Made by a program: the position numbers and the translations under genes. The notes under the pieces were generated by a model that did no database searches, had not been told where the DNA came from, and saw nothing but the letters and a program-made list of their open reading frames with translations. From Kryptolebias marmoratus (lineage: Eukaryota; Chordata; Actinopteri; Cyprinodontiformes; Rivulidae), in the NCBI RefSeq assembly GCF_001649575.2, contig NC_051436.1, forward strand, positions 13,293,683-13,357,682: 64,000 bases of DNA. The letters run 5' to 3'. Numbering within the stretch: the first letter of the stretch is position 1; each line of letters starts with the position of its first letter. This document shows positions 1 to 10,934 of this stretch, piece by piece.

Positions 1-243
1 TTGGGAGCATGGAGAACAGTATCTATGGTTTTGAACAGAACACTGGGATTATTACAATTAGAAGCAATTATCCCTGAGAGATATTTGTTTTTCTCAGCTA
101 TTACAGTCCTCTGATACTGCAGCAGGCTCTCTTTGAGAATACCAAGAGAAACATGTAGCCTGTCCTTTTTCCACCTGCGCTCCGCTCTCCTGCACTCACG
201 CCTGGCAGCGCGAGTGACGTCATTCAGCCAGGGCTCGGGTGCA
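1..243 (-). mobile_element. LINE (non-LTR retrotransposon) ORF2 fragment
   Basis: Read on the minus strand, bases 243 to 1 form one uninterrupted frame of about 80 codons. It opens with PWLNDVTRAARRECRRAER and continues through RWKKDRLHVSLGILK to NNPSVLFKTIDTVL. This W-N-D ... R-x2-R-x-A-E-R-x-W pattern followed by VLF-x2-I is typical of the linker between the endonuclease and reverse transcriptase domains of fish L2/Jockey-type LINE ORF2 proteins. The fragment runs off the left edge, so the reverse transcriptase itself is not in the window. The exact LINE clade is not resolved. Confidence 0.75.
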
Positions 244-1240
244 GGTTTGGTGCTCTGGCTCTTCATTGGAGCTCTATAGCTTTCCTGGAACACTGAAGGA
301 CGTGGAATTTATCATCAGGAGATACGAGGAACTTTCAAATCTCATGCTGCTGGTTATGCAGTCTTTATCGTGCTTAGATCCACAGAACAGGCTGTGAAAG
401 ATACTGCACGTCCAGAAGAAGGAAAAAAAAAACTGCATAAAACTCAGCAGACCTTATCAGGCATGTGTAGCGTTGGTGTTTGTGTTTCAAAGAAAAAAAA
501 ATCCTCTGCAAACCATCTGTTCTGCTCCCCCGTCTTTTACTTCTCGTTTTTCTTTCTCAAACGCCTCTGTGTGTCCTTTTTTCTGTCCCTGTCAGGCACG
601 TTTAACCCTGAATTCATACAGCGCTGTTTGGGCGGTGCAGGAACATCCATCAGGCTCAGCAGTCCTTCTTCATGCCAGCCAGGAAGTGGCTCGCAGTTCA
701 GCCTGGAGCTCTGTTTGGATGACCTACACTGAAGCTCAGTTTACTCTTTAATGCATCTTTATTGGCACTTTTTAGTCCTAATTTTAAGGATTTCTGGTTG
801 TCACTTTGAGTATATTTTAAAAATAAAACATCTCTCCTGTTCAGTGGGAGGTCAGCAGTCTTGCCTGAGCAGTGAAGCAGTAACACATTTTGGTTGTTCA
901 TTATTCAGTAAAACACACGAGGTGAGCAGCGCCAATCGCATCTTATGGGTGTCGGCGGTTGTCAAGGTTTTGGGGTGTTCGATGCGGGCCACGTGGGCCC
1001 AGTCCCAATACTCACACTTCCACCCTTGTTCCACCCTCAAGTCCTTCAAATGTGCGTTCATGCTGAAGGGTTTGAGTGCGTAGCGTGTCCCAATTCTCCG
1101 GAGTGGTCTTTAGCCTCGCCCCCTTTGCATACTACATCCACCCTCTGGCAAAGCCCGTATCCAGGCGCACTTCGGCGCCTGAATTCTTTTTTTTATTATT
1201 ATTATCTTTATTAACAATGAAATGGTTTTGAATTAAAAGA
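244..1240. other. intergenic, no gene recognised; possible old repeat
   Basis: Short open frames exist but none shows codon structure, splice sites or a domain I recognise. The stretch at about 930-1190 has the look of a degraded interspersed element: in reverse complement it reads through phrases such as GTATTGGGACTGGGCCCA and GGAGAATTGGGACACGC, a style I associate with fish DNA-transposon relics. I could not define termini or a target-site duplication. Confidence 0.3.
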
Positions 1241-1244
1241 TGGA

Positions 1245-1420
1245 AATATGGCAGTGGGGACAGTCGTTCTCCAAACTGACTGATCAGAACTAATGTTTCT
1301 CCGAACCGAGGCTGTTCAAAGAGCCGTCTACAACAGGTAAAATGTTTATTGTTCAGAACCTTTGCACAGAACCCGACTTCGTAAGATCTGAACTGTCACT
1401 TTAAGGTGTTCGCATGTTTG
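1245..1420 (+). repeat. dispersed repeat family B, solo copy
   Basis: This copy shares the core CCGAGGCTGTTCAAAGAGC, then CTACAACAGGTAAAATG, then a terminal block with CTTCGTAAGATCTGAACTG. The same order of blocks occurs at 16930-17106 and 62300-62450 on the plus strand, and inverted, split around another element, at 15596-16318. It is therefore an interspersed repeat, not unique sequence. Confidence 0.7.
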
Positions 1421-2870
1421 CAAACTTGTTTCGTTCTTAGGTTTACTCATCTGATCTCTGAACTTTGCATAATTTAACTTTGTAAGGATTTTGAGAACCG
1501 CTTTTAATTCTGCCAGCCTCCAACCAGCCGAGTGTTTGTGACAAAAAGCTGAAAAACGGACTCGGTTTGACGGCTCCCTTTGAGTCAACAAACGGGGGGA
1601 TAATTGCAGCCTCTGGTGCCAGTTCTCCAAAGTCAACCAGAGTTCATCCCTTGAGGACTGCAGGGTTCGTCGAACACGCTGCAGGAGAACACCAGACTCA
1701 GGAAGACGCCTTTATGAGCGAGCTGCTGAATCAGAACCTCCACAAACCCCCACCAACACCACCACCAGCCCCAGTCCTCTCTGCCAGGAAGGCCTCCCAG
1801 TGTCGAGTAAAGGCCCTTAAACGCATCATCTTCTAAGCTCTCTCCATCCTTTTTATCCTTCCACCTCACCTAACACCCTCTACCCCATGCTGAAGCTCCC
1901 CCACCACCCACCACCACCCCTCTCAGAGCGCTGCTGACTTCGGCACAATGAGCAACATCTGGTTCTCATTTCCACAAAACCAAAAACAACACGAGGAGCA
2001 GAGGAAGGGGAATGGGGGGTGGGGGGGGAGGATGGGAGGGGAGGTTGTTGAGAGGAAGGACAGTCGGAGAGGAGCAGCACGTGAGAACGAGGGGTCAGAT
2101 GTCTCACAGCTGGAGGTCTCTGATGGTCGCAGGTGACAGGAAGTGAGGGACGGTTGCCTGACACATCCTAACTTTTATTTTCTTTAAGACCCCCATCCCC
2201 TCTCTTTCTGCGACCTGCTCTGCGTCCTCCCACACTTTCAGAACACAACAGTCAGCTCCTTTGGTCAAATGGATGACAAAAAAAAGTAAAAAAGAAGTAA
2301 AATAAAGGAGTTGAGGGGAGGTGGGGTGAACACTCCCACATCCACGGCAAAGAATCTGCAACTCAGCGGCTCGCAGCCCTAATTACAGTGAGGCTTTGCT
2401 GAAGTCTGCAACAAAACCAGGGCAGAGAGAGAAAGAGGCGAGGGAGGGAGGCGAGGGAGGGAGGGGAGGGAGGGAGGGAGAAACGGGAGGAAAAGGAGAA
2501 GGAAAAAATCAAAAAAAGTCGGAGTGAGCAGCAGAGGCTGAGCTCATTTAGCAAATATTCTGTTTATGAGTTTAATTCACAGCAAACTGAAAACACAGCT
2601 GAGCAACATCACCCACAACGCTCCCTGCACAACTAAACCCTCTTTTTTATTTAACTTATTCTGTTTCTGTATAAAAGTGACCCAAAACATCCTCCGATTT
2701 TCACAAGTCCTCACTGAAGACAAAGACAACCACAACGGTCAGAAGCTGCTGTATGAAAGTAGGGCAAAAAATGCAAAATGTTGCTTTTACTCAACTAAAC
2801 GTCACAGATAACTGGTTGATCGATCTGCCTCATAGGGAAATGCCAAAGTTTTAAACAAAGCTATCCTGCG
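1421..2870. other. intergenic, purine-rich and G-rich tracts
   Basis: No gene is recognised. The plus strand has a G-rich run at 2010-2045 and a GGGAGGGAGG-type run at about 2440-2490 that satisfies the simple pattern for intramolecular G-quadruplexes. Open frames here are compositional (proline- or arginine-rich readings) and lack splice support. Confidence 0.5.
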
Positions 2871-2879
2871 ATCTGTCAG

Positions 2880-3425
2880 TGCTCAGCGTATGTGTTGGGG
2901 ATGGGTTTCAGCTACTGCTCACATCAAATATTATCTCATTATCTGTAAAATTAACTGAGTTATAGCATTTTTTGTGGTTGGCACAGTTGGTCAGTTGCGG
3001 CAACCGTATTCAATTTAGTTGACTCCAAAAGTTAATCAGCTGTAGATGTACATCCAAAGATTACTTTTTGAAGATTTGCTTAAAATCCGTCCAGCGGTTC
3101 ATGAGATATTTTGCTAACAGACAAAGGCTGACTCCAACAGCTTTTTACCCAAAGATGTTACGCAGTGGATTATGTGATAGGGATGACTCTCAGCTACTAC
3201 CACACCAAATTTTAGCTCGATATACATAAATCTGACAGAGTGAGAGTCATTTCTGTGTTTTTTATGGTTGGTTAGCTGTGGCGGCCATCTTGAATGGGCT
3301 TGGGTCCAAAAGTTTATCAATTGTAGATGATCATCTGATGAATGCTTTCTGAGAGTTTCAGTAAAATCTGGCCAGTGGTTCAGGAGACATTTTGCTAACA
3401 GACAGACAGAAAAGTGAACACATAC
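2880..3425 (+). repeat. dispersed repeat family A, tandem dimer
   Basis: Two diverged units of about 250 bp lie head to tail (about 2880-3115 and 3165-3425). Each has the same ordered blocks: TCAGCTACTACCACACC, a GAGT-rich middle, GGCGGCCATCTTGAATGGG, and TTTTGCTAACAGACAGAC at the end. Further copies occur at 22975-23095 (inverted), 58155-58395, 59215-59530 (dimeric) and 60235-60350 (inverted, partial). Confidence 0.8.
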
Positions 3426-4568
3426 ACTTTCATGGTAGCAGGTGTTTAAAATGAAAGGATTTTAGCCTGTTTGTCCCTTTAGAAGACCGTCACCTGGGTT
3501 ATATTGATCTTTTCACTAAAATTAGGTGTTCATTTCAGGTCTGCTCACTCTACGGGATGAACTGCATGTTTTAAAGTGGATATTTTTAATTCATTTATTT
3601 CACAACAGCTCGAGTTCTGAGGATTCATATCATGCATCATATTAAGACCCACCTTCTGTTGAGATTCAGAATATGAAACACGGGATGTTTTTCTTTAAGC
3701 TTCATCCGTATGAATCTAAGACAACTGTTTCCTGAATTAAGTCAAGTCAAAACTGTGAGATCAGGCCCATGCCATGATACTTCCACCACTGTGTGTCATT
3801 GATGGGGAAGGGTTTTGATGGCCATTCCAGCTCATAAACAAGTTTTCCTTCTTTACTTTTTGTAACTTCTGTAAAAAAAATTGGTGCCGAAATACAGAAA
3901 ATTACAAAATGTTTGCAAACTTTCACCATTAAACATAAAAAATCCAAATTTATGCCTTTTTTTTGCCCTGTTTTAGGTCTTGGGTGTGTTCTAGTAGCTT
4001 TTTTAAGCTTTCATCCAGATTTAAAGTTTAAGCTGATAACATGAAAATGTGGGATTAAGCTGTTAATCATCTTTGGAGACAGAAACTCACTGCAGCGTTT
4101 ATTTTAGCAGCGGTGCTCCATAAAGGAGAAACACTGATGCTTAAACACAAACATCTATCAGAAGTGATCGTGTCTTAGCTTGAGATTATACAATAAATCT
4201 CACGTAACACAGTAACAGAAAGTGTTTCGCTGAGTTGGATGGATTTAAAGATAATCTTAGACGTTCCAGACGTGAAAACTTCCCTGACATAAAACAGTTG
4301 GGTCCTGAATCAGTGCTGCTTAATGTCCTGCAGCTCCTCCTCCTTTCTTATTTATTTATTTTTTCCAGCTCAACAAAACTCCTCTAAACCAAAGCAGGAA
4401 GTTTTGTTTTGTTTTTTTTTCCCCCAGGATTGCTTGCAAAAGGAGAAATGGTGCCACCTAGTGGAAACGAGGAGAAATTCACTCTTTAGATAGAGCGTCT
4501 GTAATATTTCTTCTCCATTAAACTGCCACCAAAACAAAAACAAAACATGTTACTATAAATCAAAAATG
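3426..4568. other. intergenic, no gene seen
   Basis: AT-rich sequence without recognisable coding exons. A minus-strand frame at 3747-3947 has no family resemblance and no splice support. The right boundary is the probable polyadenylation site of mrpl52. Confidence 0.4.
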
Positions 4569-4574
4569 TTTATT
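4569..4574 (-). terminator. mrpl52: poly(A) signal of mrpl52
   Basis: AATAAA on the minus strand, 178 bp past the mrpl52 stop codon. It is the first canonical hexamer after the stop and gives a short 3' UTR typical of a mitochondrial ribosomal protein gene. Confidence 0.6.
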
Positions 4575-4751
4575 TTAAAACAAAGCTGGAGAAAAGCCAA
4601 AGGTTTGGATAAATACATTGACAGAAACATCATGATGTGATTTTAGCGATAATATGGGATGAACTGATGACCTGTTCCGAGCTGCACCTCGTCCAAAAAA
4701 CCTTAAACACGAAGTAGCCGGTAGAGGAAATGGAGCGTGGATGATTTGTTC

Positions 4752-6119
4752 CTAACTCTTGGATTTCTGATTGATTAATAGTTTCCCTTTTGGTTTGAGT
4801 AAAAGCGACTTTTTGTGCTCCTCTGTTCGTTTGGCCTCTTCCTGCCTCTTCTTATGCGCCTCCATTCCTTTGTCCACCTCCGAGTTCAGCATCACAATAC
4901 GTCTCTGACAACGACAACAGCACAGATCTGATCAGCGCGAGGGCTCACTGAGCGACGAACGAACGACGAGAGGAGATTTTTGTTGTGAGAACTTACAGCC
5001 AAGACTTCTCTCTCCTGCCGTCTCCTCAGGTGGCCCTTCAGTGGAGGTGCTGGGCGTCCATCTGTGAACACGAAACCCACAAGTTTTAACCAATGGGATC
5101 AGGAACCGTAAAGAAACTGTACTTCGAATGGATCACTGTTTCCTAAAAAAGATCAGCAAGGCGAAGAACCTGAAAGGATGTGAAACCAAAAAAACAGGTC
5201 TAATTGTGAACTCTGTGTATAAAAGGTTTGCTCCTTACAAAGCTAAGAAAGTAAAACTAACTACCTGCAAAAGACCAATCAGGCAGATCCGTCAGAGGTC
5301 CATATTCTGTCCCGCTTCTGGCGAGTCCATGTCTGCAAGCAAAAGCACACAGATCAGTAACTCTGCACAGTTTAACCTAATCTTTTCTTGATATTTCTAA
5401 AATAAGACAACTTTTTTTCCTGCATGTGTCAGTCTTGCGACTGTCTTTAATAATCAACCGTCTTTAATAATCAAAACATTTAATAATGTCAAAACACGAG
5501 TGAGTAAAAAAATCTAATTCAAGTGTTTCCTGTCTAAATAAACGTCTAATTAATTCATCAATCAATATTCAACATGTTTTATTCCTCAAAAGTATACAAA
5601 ATATGAGCCGAATTTAAAAAAACTTGTTGGAAAAGAGGTTAAGTGGGCAACAAACGAACTACCTAAACTCTGGAGCCTATTTAAATCCCATTTCCTTAAA
5701 AGCTATTAAAAATTCAATACAGTTTGGCGTAAACAGTAAACTTACTCTTTCCTCCACTTCTCTCCAGCTTGTGCTCCACATGTTGTGCTGAACTGTCTGC
5801 TGGAGAGTCTCAACACTTGGAAAACAACAAAAGAAGGACATTTAGTGGACACGGATTGTATCTCTGATTTCATAAACAGAAACAGATGAATCAGGGCTGC
5901 TTTCAGTCGTCCCCAAAACGGTTAGCATTAGTGTTAGCATCGACGCCGCGCGCTCGTTGTTTGATAAGACAGATGTTTTAAAAGCCAACACCGACACAAA
6001 CAGATATTATCAGCTGCAAAGGGCTAGTTTTGGGGTTTATGCTCACCTGAAAGAAAACAAATTTAGCGGTTAACCTTTATCTCACCTGAGCAGCAGATCG
6101 TCCTGATGGGCGCCGCCAT
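4752..6119 (-). CDS. mrpl52: mitochondrial ribosomal protein L52 (bL/mL52), spliced
   Basis: Five coding exons on the minus strand: 6086-6119, 5746-5815, 5265-5332, 4997-5061 and 4752-4904. They sum to 390 bp (129 aa; human is about 123), and phases agree at all four GT/AG junctions. The start ATG sits in a good context (AAGATGG). The N-terminus ([20 protein letters not shown]) is basic and lacks acids, as expected for a mitochondrial presequence. The conserved family core spans exons 3-4: [20 protein letters not shown], then [14 protein letters not shown]. The C-terminal third is a highly charged helix ending KPKGK..NQKSKS. mL52 is a vertebrate-specific component of the 39S mitochondrial large subunit. 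Identification rests on the YGPLT-x-LPDWS-x-ADGRPAPP signature, which I consider diagnostic. Confidence 0.95.
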
Positions 6120-7900
6120 CTTGGCTGCAGAGTTTAGTTCTGACCAGCAGGGGGAGCTGAAGACACACAGAAGGCCTGCTAGTTCGTCCTGTTATTTTAC
6201 AGAAGAAGACGTATTGTTTTTCTAACTCGTTCAAACTAAAATATTCATTCAAGATAATTAGATATAAATCAAACAAAACGCTGACAATAACTAATAGGCC
6301 TGTAATATTTATTGCTAAGGAAATAAGGAAGGGAGGAAATTTGACTTATGTTGCTCCTTTCGAGGTGCTTCACATCAAAATAACTTAAAACACAAAAAGA
6401 AATACTTAATGTTAACATAGTAATCAAAGATATAAAAAAGGTTATTTACAAACATATAAAGGCAGAATAAAATAGGACGCTACAGAACTTAATTCTTATT
6501 GTAAATTCCCCTTTTGTCTTTTTATTTTTTAAACCGATGTGTTGTCAAACAGGACAGTGTTTTAGTAAAAATAACAGTTTAAAATAGCAAGCATACAATT
6601 AGTAATTGCAAACTGGATGATCAATAAGAACATCAGGATTTACATAAAAATGTAACTTGAAAAGGAGTTTAAAAGTTATGGTTCTTTGGGAGATAAATGT
6701 AGGTTAAAAGGTTGGGGTTTTTACTTAACTTTGAGTTATTTTTTGTTGACTTGTACTGCATTACATCTCAAAATGAAAAATCTTACTTTCAAAACCAAAT
6801 ACATTTGTATACAGACTTCAAAGGCTGTAAATGTGCAGTTTTATTATTATATGTCCAATAATTACAACATTATTCAGCCCAACCTTTATGGGAGAACTTT
6901 TATTTGATTTTTACTGATAAAGTCTTTATTTAACAAAAATATTTGGGTCTTGAACGCTTAGTATTCATTTTGATCATTTTCACATTTATGACCAGTAAAA
7001 AAAAACATCTTCCTATATCACACTTGTGGAAAACAGCTCTAAAGTTCCTGCTCTGCTGAATAACAATGAAAGCTTGTTAAATTTATACGATGCTGTTCAA
7101 CTATAAAACCTGTCGTCATTATCTCACATTTCTTTGATTGTCGAACGACCGCCATCACCCAATCAGATCTGAGTGTTGCTGTTTTGAACATGCAAAACCA
7201 CTACTTTTACTACTCCAGGTCCCATTGTTCTCATGCCGAGCATTTTCCTGAATAAACGTTAAACAAATCAGGAGTCACTGGTGGAAACGGAGCGCGGTAA
7301 TGCCTGTATTATTATCAGAATAGATGATTGTAGGTTTGCTGGTTAGTTTCTGAAGGTTTAATCCTAATAAAGCTGTTGTTTACTCTGGTGTTTGTGCTGA
7401 ATAACAGCGGCTCTGAGAAAGAAGTCGAGGCCTGGGTTACTCTGGGTGATGATTACTGGAACAGATATATCCACTGTCAGTGTTAGAAGTCATGGTAATA
7501 CTGCAGGAACACTTCCAGCTGGTTTTATTGAGCCACGACTCCAACTTTTATCTTTATAGACTGATGGCACGTTGTGTTTTGGTTAATGGGAGTTTTAGTT
7601 GGAGGTGATAAATTACACGTTTGCATGAACCAGTTTTCAGCCCATAAAGATAAGAAGGAGCTTTAAAATGACACACAATACCTTAAAGCTTTCTATGAGC
7701 CGTTGAGTTGTACAGAATATGTCCAGTTTTTTCCATCATTTTAAACCAAAAGTTCTTAGTGCAAATGATCCAAAAATACACATCTTTGTGTTTGCATAAC
7801 TTGTGTTTAAAGAACATTTAGACACATAGGTGAAGATTTATTTCAATAATGGTTCACTCGCATATAATCTTAAAAGATAAAACAACTTAAAACTTTATAA
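6120..7900. other. intergenic, AT-rich, no gene seen
   Basis: The first ~100 bp next to the mrpl52 start ATG presumably hold its promoter and 5' UTR. The rest is AT-rich with only short open frames (for example 6686-6907 plus) that show no domain, splice sites or codon structure. Confidence 0.45.
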
Positions 7901-7904
7901 ATAT

Positions 7905-8345
7905 ATATAAGTACCTGGTACAACCTTGGATATTTACTTACTAGGTACCTAGTCAGAAAACACTTGGTACATACCTCTAAGTACCATGTACGTACCCAGC
8001 AAGATGCGTAAGTACTTATCTCAGGTAAGGTAAATAATAGCTACATATCCAGTAACTACCAGGTACATGCCTAGTATGTACCTGGTAAGTACTAGGTACG
8101 TACCCTCTGAGTATCACGTAAGTATCAGTTATGTACCAGCTATGTACCCTGTAAGTACAGGGTTACAAGTACCTGGTCCCTGAAAGTACCATGCATGTAC
8201 CTGGTAAGTACCAGCTACGTACCCAGTATGTACCTCATAGATGCCAGATATGTACCCTGTAAGTACAAGGTTACAAGTACCTTCATAATACAGCCCTGTA
8301 GACCTGGTAAGTACCAGGTACAAACCCCGTAAGTACCTGGTTAGT
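7905..8345 (+). repeat. GTAC-rich minisatellite
   Basis: About 440 bp of degenerate tandem repeats with a unit close to 20 bp, built from GTAAGTACCAGGTACGTACC-like words. A longer-period repeat is also visible: CCCTGTAAGTACAGGGTTAC at about 8146 recurs about 100 bp later (about 8245) as CCCTGTAAGTACAAGGTTAC. The words are partly self-complementary around GGTACC, so the array can fold on itself. Confidence 0.85.
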
Positions 8346-8558
8346 ACCAGACTGTATTATGTATCATAATTTTATATTAGTGAAAAGTTGCTTCTAATTA
8401 AAAACATATAAAATACATAAACCTTGTTTTAACTTAAGAGTCATAAATAAAATCCAGATTTTATTTGTTTATTTTTATTTTATTTGAGGCCTGAGTGAGA
8501 TGACTTAATGGGCCGTTTCTGGCCCTCGGGCCTTATTTTGCCCTCATGTGACTATGAG
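8346..8558. other. short AT-rich spacer
   Basis: Nothing recognisable between the minisatellite and the AAT microsatellite. Confidence 0.4.
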
Positions 8559-8594
8559 AATAATAATAATAATAATAATAAATAATAATATTAT
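8559..8594 (+). repeat. (AAT)n microsatellite
   Basis: A run of AAT triplets with one slip, directly visible. Confidence 0.95.
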
Positions 8595-8808
8595 TCAAGC
8601 ATACGAGAAAGAGGGCGTAATCGTGTTGTCGTTGTTTACCTTTTAACTCGTTAAGTCCTGTGTGTACTTTTGACCTCATTTCCAGCTGTTTGGAGTTATT
8701 TAGCAGCTTTCAAACGACCGTTGTGATTGACTAGATTACAACACGCCAAGTTCCCCTGAAGAACATGAAATTCACGGAGGGTGTGTGAGGACAGGGCGCT
8801 CTTTGAAG

Positions 8809-9040
8809 AGGCAGAGCTGCAGGCAGAGCTGCAACAGAGCTGCAGGTAGAGCTGCAACAGAGCTGCAGGTAGAGCAGCAGGTAGAGCTGCAACAGAGCTG
8901 CAGGTAGAGCTGCAACAGAACTGCAGGCAGAGCTGCAGGTAGAGCAGCAGGCAGTGCTGCAGGTAGAGCTGCAAGAGAGCTGCAACAGAGCTGCAGGTAG
9001 AGCTGCAGGTAGAGCAGCAGGCAGTGCTGCAGGCAGAGCT
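8809..9040 (+). repeat. tandem array of GAGCTGCAGGTA / GAGCTGCAACA units
   Basis: The words AGAGCTGCAGGTAG and AGAGCTGCAACAG, plus AGAGCAGCAGG variants, repeat in mixed order for about 230 bp. Because the units are 12- and 15-mers (multiples of three), all frames stay open and translate to AALPAAL-, CSST- or LQL-type repeats on the minus strand. This open-frame property is a by-product of the unit length and not evidence of a gene. Confidence 0.85.
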
Positions 9041-9211
9041 CCGCAGCCGTCACGTGTCTGACGGGGTTCTGGGTTCTGTTGGGACAGGAGCTGACGGAGA
9101 ACCTTAAAGGCCCGCTGTTCCAGCGCGAGCAGCTCCGACACTAAAGCCCTGCAGTATTTTCTCTGTTGGCTTTTCAGACAAGTTGCCACTCGCAGGCCGA
9201 AGGTGAGAGTC

Positions 9212-9246
9212 TGCAGCAGCAGCAGCAGCAGCAGCAGCTGCTGCAG
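9212..9246 (+). repeat. (CAG)n trinucleotide repeat
   Basis: About nine consecutive CAG triplets followed by CTGCTGCAGG. It lies inside a GC-rich segment that runs into the assembly gap. Confidence 0.95.
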
Positions 9247-9423
9247 GAGCAGCAGGAGCTGCGTCTCCGGTGAGCCGCGAGGAGCTGCGCGTGTGGAGGT
9301 GGGGGAGGAGGAACTCTCTACAAACCCAGTCAAACAGCGTCAGCTTCACCTATCAGCTCCTGCTGAGTTGCGGTGCGCTCCGGACCGGAACCGGCGCTGA
9401 CCGAGCGGCCGCTCCCCCCCCCT

Positions 9424-9497
9424 NNNNNNNNNNNNNNNNNNNNNNNNNNNNNNNNNNNNNNNNNNNNNNNNNNNNNNNNNNNNNNNNNNNNNNNNNN
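9424..9497. other. assembly gap (74 N)
   Basis: A run of N flanked on the left by a C homopolymer and GC-rich sequence, which probably caused the gap. The real length of missing sequence is unknown. Confidence 1.
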
Positions 9498-10930
9498 TAC
9501 TCTGATCGTCCTTGGAGAAGTCAGACACGCCGCAAGAATCCACCGGCCGCGCCACGCCTCCGCCGTGTCCCTCCGCGCATTCCACAGGCTGGTGGCAGAA
9601 AGTAGCGCCGCTGCCTCGGCCACGCAGGTATAAATGAAAACATAAAAATAAAGGAATAAAGTTAATGCTCACACCTTGAGTGCTTTATTGAAGAACTTCA
9701 TATATAAATGTATCATTTGGTTGATGCAAAGAAAAAATAACATAACTGTAAAGGTTTTGACTGTAATAATTCAATAAAAGAGGCAGTAACAGAAGCATTT
9801 TTCTGTAGGTAATGTAATGTTTACAATGCATATAATGCTTTATATCTCTTCTATTTTATTGTGCTTTGTTTAGTTTTAAGATATGGACCAGTGTTTCTGA
9901 AATAAAGGTTAATAATAAATAAATAAATCTGCAAACATCAACAAAAACAGAATTCCGAGTGAAAGCCAATGGTGTGTATTAATAACATGCTCGATAATCA
10001 TGTCATTAAACGTTTACAGTATCATTATTTAAACAAAGGTAATCTACCAGCCCATATATACTGTATTATTAAACACTGTGACTGGTAAAGAAAGAAGAAC
10101 TCTGAGTCTTTACAATCCCATGTAAAATAATCCAGTAAAATTATATTTCAACTCTGACTCATTCAAAGATGCAAACTTTTACAAACCTACAGTATGTTCT
10201 GTGTCAGATCTAAGCTCTAAAACTTCCACTATTGTCCAGGAAATGCTGAACGGTGCAAAACTGATACTCATTTTGTTCATTTATTCCCACAGCTGATTAC
10301 AGCTTTCTCTTCAGCAACTCTTTTGTAACCAAGTATTAAACATTTCTACCTAAACACAGACATTCTTTGGCTACTTTTAACTCATTACACATAAAAAACA
10401 GCACTTTTTGTGAAAACCTTATTTATTTACTATATATTATAGTCTTATTTTTTGCCCGCAGATAGTTTATTAGTTATTATGCAACATCATTTTGCCTGCC
10501 TAAAGGACCGAATCATGAAATAAAGGCTTAAGTTGCTGGGTTTAAGAGGTTTTTACACTTTAACAGCTGTATTATTGACACAGAAGTCTTCAATGTGTGA
10601 CAACCTTAAACAAAATGTGCATTATTTTTGAAAAACACACTCAACATAGAGACTTTAAAGTTAAATTGCTGGTTAAGTAAAGCTCCTATGACTACCTCTA
10701 CCTGCTCCAGGCTTCAGTAATTGACCAGACATAGCCTTAGGTAATTTGAAGTTAATTTAAAGTGGCAGTTTGACAATTAGTAACTCAACCAAAAGCTGTA
10801 AAACATCTAATGAATGTGCTTTACGTTCCTCCAGTGCCAGTTCTGGACAATAAATAGCTGGCGTCGCAGCAGGTTTGTGTATTTTTTTATTTATTTATTG
10901 AAGAATGTGATTATTTTAAGTGCAGGTTTC
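9498..10930. other. AT-rich upstream region of ajuba, no gene seen
   Basis: After the GC-rich 100 bp beside the gap, the sequence is AT-rich with scattered short frames. I see no exon, RNA gene or defined repeat. Confidence 0.45.
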
Positions 10931-10934
10931 ACAG

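Noticed and set aside
7905..8345. CRISPR-like array or tRNA cluster
   Set aside because: The units are degenerate, with no unique spacers and no cloverleaf; this is an ordinary eukaryotic minisatellite.
8772..9053. Alanine-, cysteine- and leucine-rich minus-strand frames
   Set aside because: These are translations of a minisatellite whose units are multiples of three, so all frames remain open.
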